Part shown: one piece after another, positions 22,300 through 33,400 of the stretch | Position numbering within the stretch: position 1 is the first letter of the stretch | Layout: each line of letters opens with the position of its first letter | Source of the DNA: Adiantum capillus-veneris | Lineage: Eukaryota > Streptophyta > Polypodiopsida > Polypodiales > Pteridaceae | Length of the DNA: 64,000 nt | Reading direction: 5' to 3' | NCBI GenBank assembly: GCA_014529385.2 | Contig: CM043944.1 | Span: forward strand, 75,649,884 to 75,713,883 | Notes under the pieces: model-generated | What the model was told of the DNA's origin: nothing | What the model saw: only the letters and a program-made list of their open reading frames with translations | Database searches by the model: none | Position numbers and translations under genes: made by a program

Positions 22300-24290
22300 G
22301 GTGCCTCCAAGGTTTCCAAAAAATAAAATCATTGGAAAAAAAAGGCCACTGTGTCTCCAATCTATTGCCCATTTGAAGCATAGAGAGAACCAAGGTCCAC
22401 CACTTGTCCAAGCTAGACATGGAGCATTGACACAAGATCCAACACTTATCCAAGAACCCTATAGTATATGTGGTAACATGGGATGCATTGATGCAACAAA
22501 AGTAGTCTAGCCTCCTCATCCATCTCTTTTTTCTTGTAGCCTAGAGGGATTAGTTTCAAGGTCTATCACTAGTCAAAAACTACACATAGAACATTGATAC
22601 AAGGTTCCACCACATGTGAAACCTATCATCTCTAGTAGCATGGATGGTTTGATATCAAGGTTCACTGCGTGTCCTACCTATACTCTATTGTAGCATAGAG
22701 ATTCTGGTTTGGTGGTACTACACTTGTCCAAACTTGGCTTGTTGTTGATATCTGGAGGTAATCAAGGGTCCTCCACTTGTCCAAGTTAGGCATATAAAAC
22801 AATTGCAAGGTCCACCATGTGTACAACATATGATTGATTATAGCATGCATGGTCTTATTTCATGGGCAACCATCTTCTCTCCAACATGTGTCCAACCTCG
22901 GCTCCATTGAAGCATGGAGAGAAGCAAGGTCCACCACTTATCAAAGCTATTATTTTCTCCCAGTGCTTTCAAAACCCATAATACGTTGTACATGGGGGGG
23001 GGGGGGATTCTTGTTTCAAGGTCCACCACTTGGCTAAGATTGGATCCATTGAAACATAAAGAGAAGCAAGCTCTACCATTTTTCCAAGCTAGGTGCCATT
23101 GAAACATGAAAACCCCATAATATGTTGTATACGGGGGGTTTTTTCACGGTCTACCACTTGTCTAAGCTATGGTCCATTGGAACATGGAGAGAATCAAAGC
23201 TCCACCACTTTTCTAAGCTAGGATCCATTGAAACATGGAGAGAAGCAAGCTCCATTGTTTGTCTAAGCTAGGCTCCATTGGAACATGGAGAAAACAAGCT
23301 CCACCACTTGCCTATTATTGCATAGAGATTCTGGTTTGAAGGTCCACCACTTGTCCAACCTTGCCTTCATGTATGGAGATAATAAAGAGTGCAATGCTTC
23401 TCTAAGCTAGGGACATAAAAGAGTTTCAAGGTCCACTACATATACGATCTATGATGGGTTGTAGCATGGGAGGTTTCATTTTAAGGTTGACCACTTCTCC
23501 AGCTCCGCTTGTCCAACCTCAGATCCATTGAAGAATGGAGAATAAAGGTGTACCAACTCTCCAAAATAGGCAAGAAAATCTCTATAAAACCCATGAATTG
23601 TTAATATATGCTATGCTGTGGAGTTTTGTTTGAAGGTCCACTCCTTATCCAAGCTACAATCCATTGAAGCATGGAAATAAGTAAGATATATCTATAGTCC
23701 AAGATAGGATCCATTGAAACATAGAGAGAATCAAGGTCCACCACTTGTCCAAGCTATGCATGGGTAATTGATATAAGGACCACTACGTTTTCACCTATAC
23801 TATGCTCTATCATGGATGGTTTCATATACCACCAATTTTCCAACCTATTTAGTAGGTTGTATTATGGGGGTTTGGTTTCAAGGTACTTCACTTGTCTAAG
23901 GTGGGTTCCATTGAACCATGGAGAGAAACAATGTCTACCACTTGTCCGAAATATGCTCCTTTAAAACATAAAAGCAAGGTCCACCACTTGTCCAAGCTAA
24001 TGTTTCTCTCCATTGAAGCATGGAGAGAAACAAGGTCTACCACCTGTCCAAAATATGCTCCATTGAAACATAAAAGCAAGGTCCACCACTTGTCCAAGCT
24101 AATATAACAAATGGGTGTTGGTTACAAGGTGTACCACACTTGTCTAAACTAGTCTCCATGCAAGGTCCACCACATGTCCAAGCTATATGATCTTGGTTTG
24201 AAGGTCTACCACACCTCTTGAAATTAGGATCCATGTAAGGTCCACCTTTTGTCAAGCTATGCCTTTAGTGAGTACTAAAACTAAGTAAAT
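22300..24290 (-). repeat. minisatellite array between SET exon and exon 2 (inverted)
   Basis: Irregular copies of CCACCACTTGTCCAAGCT with linkers such as CCATTGAAACATGGAGAG, in the orientation opposite to arrays 1 and 2. Spacing is less regular than in array 3, suggesting an older or less homogenised block. It contains a run of about 11 G at about 22,996-23,006. In the minus-strand pre-mRNA this block lies in the intron after exon 2. The remaining stretch 24,290-24,767 is AT-rich with only faint motif traces. Confidence 0.88.
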
Positions 24291-24767
24291 TGCAGTACTT
24301 AAATACCTTTCCAAGCTCATTAAGATTTTGGTCTCTAAGGCCACCACCACATGTCTAATCTATGCTCTAATTGATTACTTATGCTAGTTCTCAAAGTCCA
24401 AACATAAGCTCCCTTCTAGCAAGGTTAGTTTAAATTTAGGCTCCAACACCTGTCTAAGCTAGGTTCAATTTATGAAGCATCACCATTTAACCATGCTACG
24501 ATCTAATGTATCATATCAAGGGGGTATTGATAAAAGGTCCAAAACTTATTGAGTTCAAGCTCTTAAGTAATTAAGTCTTTGTGAGTATTAAATGTTATAG
24601 TTTTAGTCTAAAGATCCACCATTCAAAAACTCAAGTAATTTATTATTTACATTCAAACCTTGAATGCTTGAGATAAAAAATACAAACTCAATCAATACTA
24701 TATAAAGCAAAATCTAACATTAAGAGTATCAAATCAGTAACAAGAAACACTAACATGCACAAGAAAC

Positions 24768-26159
24768 TCAAAACATACGTGTCTCCATTTCCAAAAAGTC
24801 CTCCATTGACAGAGGATGTTGTTGTTGTTCTTCTTCTTCTCTTTGTGGAGAGCACTCCTCTGTAACAGGCACAATGTCATCTGATTGCGAAGTGGATTGT
24901 TGAAGTCCAGCCCATTTTTCTATATCTTCATGAGACTTAGCAAAGTCTAGCAGCATGGTCTCCACGTTTTTTGCCTCCTCCACACTATCAATTAAGCATA
25001 TAACTTCTTTTTTCTGTTGTATTCCTTCTTGTGCAACCAAGGAGCCATCACCAAAAACATCAACAAGCTTGCGGTCTTCAAAACAATATGTACGAATGTA
25101 GTGCTTGACCAAAGCTCTTTTTTTGGCCTCCAAATATTGCAAATCTGACATATCGTTATCTGCTACTTGAAGAAGAGAACAATCAATTGGCATGGGATGT
25201 TCCTCTGATCTTCTTCTCAGGTCTTCAAATGCATTGCCTTGTCCCAAGAAGGCAATAACTGTTAGGAATTGAATTGCTCCTTTGCAAGGAGCTGATGGAA
25301 AGTGATGCAATGCACCACAACAATGGTAGCTCAGATTATCTCCCATGGCGTGAAAGGCACATTGCAATTTTGTGAAGTTAGTGAAATCCACAAATGCAAG
25401 AAAGACAAATCCAGGATCTGTTGACCCTCCAGCAATAGCCAAGATCCCATCCAAAGCATTGTTAAATGTCTCCTCACTCCACTTCAAATTGCCTCCAACG
25501 TTTTTTGTCATATCTAAAACACATAAGCCAATAGGCACTTTATTATTGAAGTGGCGCATCAAGTAGAGATTGCCTTCCATTTGTAGGCTCACCACATAGA
25601 TTGACCATGGCAAATCTCTAGGCTCAGTTTTCTCCTTTTGAAGGTGAATTGCCCATTGCATGTATTTTATTGCTCCATCTGGAAAAGCCATTTTCTTTGT
25701 TCCACGCGTCAAACTAGATTTGATCCATTCCTCGCATAGCATTAAAATTGTTTTATAAACAACATCATTGATGTTATACATTTTGACCACCTCCTCCCAG
25801 TCTTTACATGGTGAAGACTCATTCAAATTGTTGAAGCCTTCAAGAAGTGCATCTTGAATCAATTTGTCTTGCTTCAACTGCTTGATTCGATCATACATGT
25901 CAGTTGCATCACCATCCTTTGCACTCTTTGACAGTAAAATCTTCTCATCTCTAATCTCTTCTTGAATAGTCTTTACCTCTGATTCCTCAAGGCCACAAAG
26001 GTATCTAAATACAGTTGTTGGGGGTTTCTTATTCTCCTCTTCTAGATTTTCAATGATTTCTATCCAGCAATCATAAACTAAATCAGAGTACGTGACCATG
26101 TGTGCCTGTTTAGCAATCCAACTTGCTGCTGCACTCATTCTTGCCAATCGAAGAAAAGC
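24768..26159 (-). CDS. common exon 2 of the ParB-like gene
   Basis: Second exon of the spliced gene. It starts after the acceptor CTATTTCTTTTTAG (AG at 26,161-26,160); joining to exon 1 is in phase 0 (AGWD | AFLRLA). It encodes about 460 residues: a helical region, an acidic/Lys-rich coiled segment, then a globular part (joined residues about 580-720) containing GLCVLDMTKNVGG, FNNALDGILAIAG and FVFLAFVDFT. The order recalls an amino-methyltransferase core with the catalytic DPPY-type motif lost, but I am not sure. A Gln/Glu-rich tail follows. At 24,779|24,778 a donor, CAC|GTATGT, lies in the last codons; if unused, translation stops at TGA 24,770-24,768 (end METRMF). Spliced to downstream exons, it supplies the N-terminus of three proteins. 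Confidence 0.8.
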   Translation of the reverse strand, partial: AFLRLARMSAAASWIAKQAHMVTYSDLVYDCWIEIIENLEEENKKPPTTVFRYLCGLEESEVKTIQEEIRDEKILLSKSAKDGDATDMYDRIKQLKQDKLIQDALLEGFNNLNESSPCKDWEEVVKMYNINDVVYKTILMLCEEWIKSSLTRGTKKMAFPDGAIKYMQWAIHLQKEKTEPRDLPWSIYVVSLQMEGNLYLMRHFNNKVPIGLCVLDMTKNVGGNLKWSEETFNNALDGILAIAGGSTDPGFVFLAFVDFTNFTKLQCAFHAMGDNLSYHCCGALHHFPSAPCKGAIQFLTVIAFLGQGNAFEDLRRRSEEHPMPIDCSLLQVADNDMSDLQYLEAKKRALVKHYIRTYCFEDRKLVDVFGDGSLVAQEGIQQKKEVICLIDSVEEAKNVETMLLDFAKSHEDIEKWAGLQQSTSQSDDIVPVTEECSPQREEEEQQQHPLSMEDFLEMETRMF

Positions 26160-26243
26160 CTAAAAAGAAATAGAGAAATAATTAAACTATTGAGCAAGAT
26201 TTGTTAATTAAACACTATCAAAAAGACAAAGAAAATAACTTAC

Positions 26244-27436
26244 ATCCCATCCGGCACGAGATGCATGTCCCTCTGCAATTCCACTTGCTGCCTTTGGTGG
26301 TCGTCCTGAGAAGATCCATTGACTCCGTAAATGTCTCAATATTTGGCTGTAAGGTTGCTTGACATACAATGCCTGAGCCTCCTCATTTGCAATGGCAGAT
26401 ATAGCAGTTGCAACAAATGGAGGAGCATTCACAACAATGCGAGCCTTTCTAAATTTATACACGCTAATCAGTCTTTCAAATATCTCTTTGTTGTTTTGTT
26501 CATTGTGAAGCAAAACTTTTGCAGCATAGATTGAATGCTGCCCATCAAGAATCCAATAATGATAATCTTTAATTTTTTGCTCCTCTACCTCTTCTACTGC
26601 CAAAGGAGTCCCCTTCTTTGATTTTGCATTTCGAACAGGCATCAAATATGCACATGCTGCAGGCTTGGTCGTACTCCGTGAAAATCCAAATAACACACTT
26701 TCAGCGTGTTTTTTATCCATAATACGTGCATTATAGTGATCAGGAGCAAGCCAACAATTTTGAATAGGGATATCAAATTCCCTATATTGGAAAGGAAAAT
26801 AATTTATGTACTTATTCATTCCACCTGTATCTTTTTCTTGTCCTTTCATGGCCTCAGCTTCTAAAACATCTGGATCCACAATTCTCATCTTTGACATTGA
26901 ACCCTCTGTTGATGAGGATGCCAAAGATGCCTTGTCTACATCCAAAATGGAACTAGTTCGCTTAGCTGCTACTTTTTGCACTTTTGCTTGCTTCTTTGTG
27001 GATGGTGGTCGTGAAGCTTTCACCTTTTTTCGTTGTAGTGTGGCAATGATGGAGCTTTGAAGTTGATCTGCTGTGATGTTTGGATTTGATTCTGCAAACT
27101 TCCATCCTCGAGAAAACATTGTCTCTTCTTTGTTTCTAGACATGCGCTCCAATGCATATGCTCCTGGAGATAGTTGAAATTCTAGATTCATTGGAACTAG
27201 AATGTCAATGCATTCCACCTCCGGATGACTATCAACTACAGAGACAGATGCTTCCACAACTTGTCCAACATCTTCAAACAAGCTGTCATTCTCCTTTTTG
27301 GCAATAAATAGATGCACCTTATGAAATTGTGCACCCTCTATACCATGTATGTCCAAATACCATTTCCTAACATCATTGCAAGTATAGTCAACTGAGACAG
27401 CAACCCTTGCAACCTGTTTTTTTGGAGCCATCTTTC
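26244..27436 (-). CDS. ParB-like domain protein, exon 1
   Basis: First coding exon, starting at the ATG at 27,431 (MAPKKQVA), five bases after a strong acceptor (GGTTTTTTTTGTTTCAG); an untranslated exon must lie upstream. It encodes 396 residues: an N-terminal unrecognised domain (1-110), a Lys/Ser-rich linker (125-190), and from about 220 a ParB/sulfiredoxin-like fold with DHYNARIMDKKHAESVLFGF (family NpR.....L..Si) and WILDGQHSIYAAKVLL (family DGqHRl.Aa). ParB-type domains bind or nick DNA or bind nucleotides. The exon ends at 26,244 with donor GAT|GTAAGT; the intron is 26,243-26,160 (84 bp, GT-AG). The open frame and clean splice sites suggest recent selection. Confidence 0.78.
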
Positions 27437-27459
27437 CTGAAACAAAAAAAACCAAATGT

Positions 27460-30400
27460 TATTTTAGCATATACTTTTTTGTAATGAATTAAGTTTGTGT
27501 GAATACAAGGTCCACCACTTGTTCAAGTTAGATCTAAGCAAGTATACATAGTAATCTTTTAAGCTAGTAAACTAAGGGAAGGGAGAAGTAAGGTCCACCA
27601 CTTGTCCAAGCTCAGCTCTAGACAACATGGAGAGATTCGAGGTCTACTAATTGTCTAATATAGGCTAACTATATTGAAACATAGAGAGAAGCAAAGGTCC
27701 ACCACTTGTCCAATCTAGGGTCCATTGAAACATGGAGAGAAGGATGCTCCACCATTTGTCCAAAATAGGCTCCATTGAAACATGAAGAGAAGCAATATGC
27801 ACCATGTCTTTGAGATGCTAGGCTCCATTGAAATACCTTAAACCCACGATATTTTGTATATGTGGGGTTTAAATTCAAGGTCCACCACTTGTCCAACCTA
27901 TTCTCCCTAGTAGCATGAGTGGTTTGGTCTCAAGATTCACCACTTTTCCACTCTATGTCATTATATTAAGAAGATCTGGGTGTTAAGGTCCACCACTTGT
28001 CCAACCTATAAGGCTATATCTAAAATGGTATTATTTACCACCACTTGGAATGCACATGATAGGTTTTACATAGGGGTCTGGTTCCAAGGTCCACCACTTG
28101 TCCAAGCTAACTCTATTGAAACATAGAGAGAATCAAAGGTCCACCACTTGTCCAAGCTAGGCTCCATTGAAACATGGAGAGAAGGATGCTCCACCATTTG
28201 TCCAAGCCAGGTTCGATTGAAACATGAAGAGAAGCAAGCTGCACCATGTCTCCAAAATGCTAGGCTCCATTGAAATATCTTAAACCCATGATATTTCGTA
28301 CATGGGGGGTTTACATTCAAGGTCCACCACTTGTCCAACCTATTATCACTAGTAGCATGAGTGGTTTGGTCTCAAGATTCACCACTTTTCCACTCTATGT
28401 CATTATATTAAGAAGATCTGGGTGTTAAGGTCCACCACTTGTCCAACCTATAAGGCTATATCTTAAAGGGTATTCTTTCTCACCACTTGGAATGACCATG
28501 ATAGGTTTTACATGGGGGTTTGGTTCCAAGGTCCACCACTTGTCCAAGCTAACTCTATTGAAACATAGAGAGAAGCAAAGGTCCACCACTTGTCCAAGCT
28601 AGGGTCCATTGAAACATGGAGAGAAGGATGCTCCACCATTTGTCCAAGATAGGCTCCATTGAAACATGAAGAGAAGCAAGCTGCACCATGTCTCCAAGAT
28701 GCTAAGATCCATTGAAATACCTTACACCCACGATATTTTGTACATGGGGAGTTTACATTCAAGGTCCACCACTTGTCCAACCTATTATCTCTAGTAGCAT
28801 GAGTGGTTTGGTCTCAAGATTCACCACTTTTCCACTCTATGTCATTACGTTAAGAAGATCTGTGTGTTAAGGTCGACCACTTGTCCAACCTATAAGGGTA
28901 TATCTTAAAGGGTATTATTTCTCACCACTTGAAATGTCCATGATATGTTTTACATGGGGGTTTGGTTCCAAGGTCCACCACTTGTCCAAGCTAACTCTAT
29001 TGAAACATAGAGAGAAACAAAGGTCCACCACTTGTCCAAGCTAGGCTCCATTGAAACATGGAGAGAAGGATGCTCTATCATTTGTCGAAGCTAACTCTAT
29101 TGAAACATGGGGGGTTTACATTCAAGGTCCACCACTTGTCCAACCTATTAACGCTAGTAGCATGAGTGGTTTGGTCTCAAGATTCACCACTTTTTCACTC
29201 TATGTCATTATATTAAGAATATCTGGGTGTTAAGGTCCACCACTTGTCCAACCTATAAGGCTATATCTTAAGGGTTATTCTTTCTCACCACTTGGAGTGA
29301 CCATGATAGGTTTTACATGGGGGTTTGGTTCCAAGGTCCACCACTTGTCCAAGATAACTCTATTGAAACATAGAGAGAAGCAAAGGTCCACCACTTGTCC
29401 AAGCTAGGGTCCATTGAAACATGGAGAGAAGGATGCTCCACCATTTGTCCAAGATACGCTCCATTGAAACATGAAGAGAAGCAAGCTACACCATGTCTCC
29501 AAGATGCTAATCTCCATTGAAATACCTTAAACCCATGATATTTCGTACATGGGGGGTTTACATTCAAGGTCCACCACTTGTCCAACCTATTATCTCTAGT
29601 AGCATGAGTGGTTTGGTCTCAAGATTCACCACTTTTCCACTCTATGTCATTATATTAAGAATATCTGGGTGCTAAGGTCCACCACTTGTCCAACCTATAA
29701 GGCTATATCTTAAACTTTATTCTTTCTCACCACTTGGAGTTACCATGATAGGTTTTACATGGGAGTTTGGTTACAAGGCCCACCACTTGTCCAAGCTAAA
29801 TCTATTGAAACATAGAGAGAAGCAAAGGTCCACCACTTGTCCAAGCTAGGCTCCATTGAAACATGGAGAGAAGGATGCTCCACCATTTGTCAAAGATAGG
29901 CTCCATTGAAACATGAAGAGAAGCAAGCTGCACCATGTCTCCAAGATGCTAGGCTCCATTGAAATACCTTAAACCCATGATATTTCGTACATGGGGGGTA
30001 TACATTCAAGGTCCACCACTTGTCCAACCTATTATCCTTAGTAGCATGAGTGGTTTGGTCTCAAGATTCACCACTTTTCCACTCTATGTCGTTATATTAA
30101 GAAAATCTAGGTTTTAAGGTCGACCACTTGTCCAACCTATAAGGCTAGATCTTAAAGGGTATTATTTCTCACCACTTGGAATGACCATGATATGTTTTAC
30201 ATGGGGGTTTGGTTCAAGGTCCACCACTTGTCCAAGCTAAGCTCCATTGAGACATTTAAGAAGGATGATCCCCCATTGGTGGAAGATAGGCTCCATCGAA
30301 ACATGAAGAGAAGCAAGCTGCACCATGTCTCCAAGATTCTAGGCTTCATCGAAATACCTTAAACCCAGGATATTTTGTACATGGGGGTTTACATTCAAGG

Positions 30401-33400
30401 GCCACCACTTGTCCAAGCTATTATCGCTAGTAGCATGAGTGGTTTTGTCTCAAGATTCACCACTTTTCCACTCTATGTCATTATATTAAGAATATGTGGG
30501 TGTTAAGGTCCACCACTTGTCCAACCTATAAGTCTATATCTTAAAGGTTATTCTTTCTTACCACTTTGAGTGACCATGATAGGTTTTATATGGGGGTTTG
30601 GTTCCAAGCTCCACCACTTGTCCAAGCTAACTCTATTGAAACAAGAGAGGAGCAAAGGTCCACCACTTGTCCAAGCTAGGCTCCATTGAAACATGGAGAG
30701 AAGGATGCTCCACCATTTGTCCAAGATAGGCTCCATTGAAACATGACGAGAAGCAAGCTGCACCATGTCTCCAAGATGCTAGGCTCCATCGAAAAACATT
30801 AAACCCACGATATGTCGTAGATGAGGGGTTTACATTCAAGGTCCAACACTTGTCCAAGCTATTATTGGTAGTAGCCTGAGTGGTTTGGTCTCAAGATTCA
30901 CCACTTTTCCACTCTATGTCATTATATTAAGAATATGTGGGTGTTAAGGTCCACCACTTGTCCAACCTATAAGGCTACATCTTAAAGGTTATTCTTTCTA
31001 CCACTTGGAGTGACCATGATAGGTTTTACATGGGGGTTTGGTTCCAAGGTCCACCACTTGTCCAAGCTAACTCTATTGAATCATAGAGAGAAGCAAAGGT
31101 CCACCACTTGTCCAAGCTAGGCTCCATTGAAACATGGAGAGAAGGATGCTCCACCATTTGTCGAAGCTAACTCTATTGAAACATGGGGGGTTTACGTTCA
31201 AGGTCCACCACTTTTCAAAGCTATTACCGCTAGTAGCATGAGTGGTTTTGTCTCAAGATTCACCACTTTTTCACTCTATGTCATTATGTTAAGAATATTT
31301 GGGTGTTAAGGTCCACCACTTGTCCAACCTATAAAACTATATCTTAAAGGTTATTCTTTCTCATGACTTGGAGTGACCATGATAGGTTTTACATTGGGGT
31401 TTGGTTCCAAGGTCCACCACTTGTCCAAGCTAACTCTATTGAAACATAGAGAGAAGCAAAGGTCCACCACTTGTCCAAGCTAGGGTCCATTGAAACATGG
31501 AGAGAAGGATGCTCCACCATTTGTCCAAGATAGGCTCCATTGAAACATGAAGAGAAGCAAGGTGCACCATGTCTCCAAGATGCAAGGGTCCATCTAAATA
31601 CCTTAAACCCACCATATTTCGTAGATGGGGGGTTTACATTCAAGGTCCACCACTTGTCCAACCTATAAGTCTTTATCTTAAAGGTTATTCTTTCTTACCA
31701 CTTGGAGTGACCATGATAGGTTTTATATGGGGGTTTGGTTCCAAGCTCCACCACTTTTCCAAGCTAACTCTATTGAAACAGAGAGAGAAGCAAAGTTCCA
31801 CCACTTGTCCAAGCTAGGCTCCATTGAAACATGGAGAGAAGGATGCCCGACCATTTGTCCAGGATAGGCTCCATTGAAACATGACGAGAAGCAAGCTGCA
31901 CCATGTCTCCAAGATGCTAGTCTCCATCGAAAAACATTAAACCCATGATATGTCGTAGATGAGTGGTTTACATTCAAGGTCCAACACTTGTCCAAGCTAA
32001 TATTGGTAGTAGCCTGAGTGGTATGGTCTCAAGATTCACCACTTTTCCACTCTATGTCATTATATTAAGAATATGTGGGTGTTAAGGTCCAGCACTTGTA
32101 CAACCTATAAGGCTACATTTTAAAGGTTATTCTTTCTTACCACTTGGAGTGACCATGATAGGTTTTACATGGGGATTTGGTTCCAAGGTCCACCACTTGT
32201 CCAAGCTAACTCTATTGAAACAGAGAGAGAAGCAAAGGTCCACCACTTGTGCAAGCTAGAGTCCATTGAAACATGGAGAGAAGGATGCTCCAACATTTGT
32301 CCAAGATAGGCTCCATTGAAACATGAAGAGAAGCAAGGTGCACCATGTCTCCAAGATGCTAAGCTCCATCTAAATACCTTAAACCCACGATATTTCGTAG
32401 ATGGGGGGTTTACATTAAAGGTCCACCACACTTGTCCAACCTATTATCGATAGTAGCATGAGTAGTTTGCTCTCAAGATTCACCACTTTTCCACTCTATG
32501 CCATTATATTAAGAATATCTTGGTGTTAAGGTCCACCACTTGTCCAACCTATAAGGATATCCCATTAAGGTTATTCTTTCTCACCACTTGAAGTGAATAT
32601 GATAGGTTTTACATGGGGGTTTAGTTCCAACGTCCACCACTTGTCCAAGCTAACTCTATTGAAACCTAGAGAGAAACAAAGGTCCACTACTTGTCCAAGC
32701 TAAGCTCCATTGAAAGATGCAGAGAACGATGCTCCACCATTTGTCGAAGCTAAGTCTATTGAAACATGGGGGGTTTACGTTCAAGTTCCACCACTTGTCC
32801 AAGCTATTATCGCTAGTAGCATGAGTGGTTTTGTCTCAAGATTCACCACTTTTCCACTCTATGTCATTATATTAAGAATATTTGGGTGTTAAGGTCCACC
32901 ACTTGTCCAACCTATAAGGCTATATTTTAAAGGTTATTCTTTCTCACCACTTGGAGTGACCATGATAGGTTTTACATGGGGGTTTGAGTTCCAAGGTCCA
33001 CCACTTGTCCAAGCAAACTCTATTGAATCATAGAGAGAAGCAAAGGTCTACCACTTGTCCAAGCTAGGGTCCATTGAAACATGGAGAGAAGGATGCTCCA
33101 CCATTTGTCCAAGATAGGATCCATCGAAAAATGAAGAGAAGCAAGCTGCACCATGTCTCCAAGATGCTAGGCTTCATCGAAATACCTTAAACCCAGGATT
33201 TACACATGCGGGGTTTACATTCAAGGGCCGATACTTGTCCAAGCTATTATCGCTAGTAGCATGAGTGGCTTTGTCTCAAGATTCACCACTTTTCCACTCT
33301 ATGTCATTATATTAAGAATATGTGGGTGTTAAGGTCCACCACTTGTCCAACCTATAAGTATATCTTAAAGGTTATTCTTTCTTACCACTTGGAGTGACCA

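Noticed and set aside
9673-27436. Endogenised giant-virus segment, suggested by H3-like, SET, ParB-like and FCP1-like coding pieces together
   Set aside because: The genes are split by spliceosomal introns, embedded in satellite arrays, and no viral hallmark (capsid, packaging ATPase, polymerase) is present. Captured host or transposon cargo fits better.
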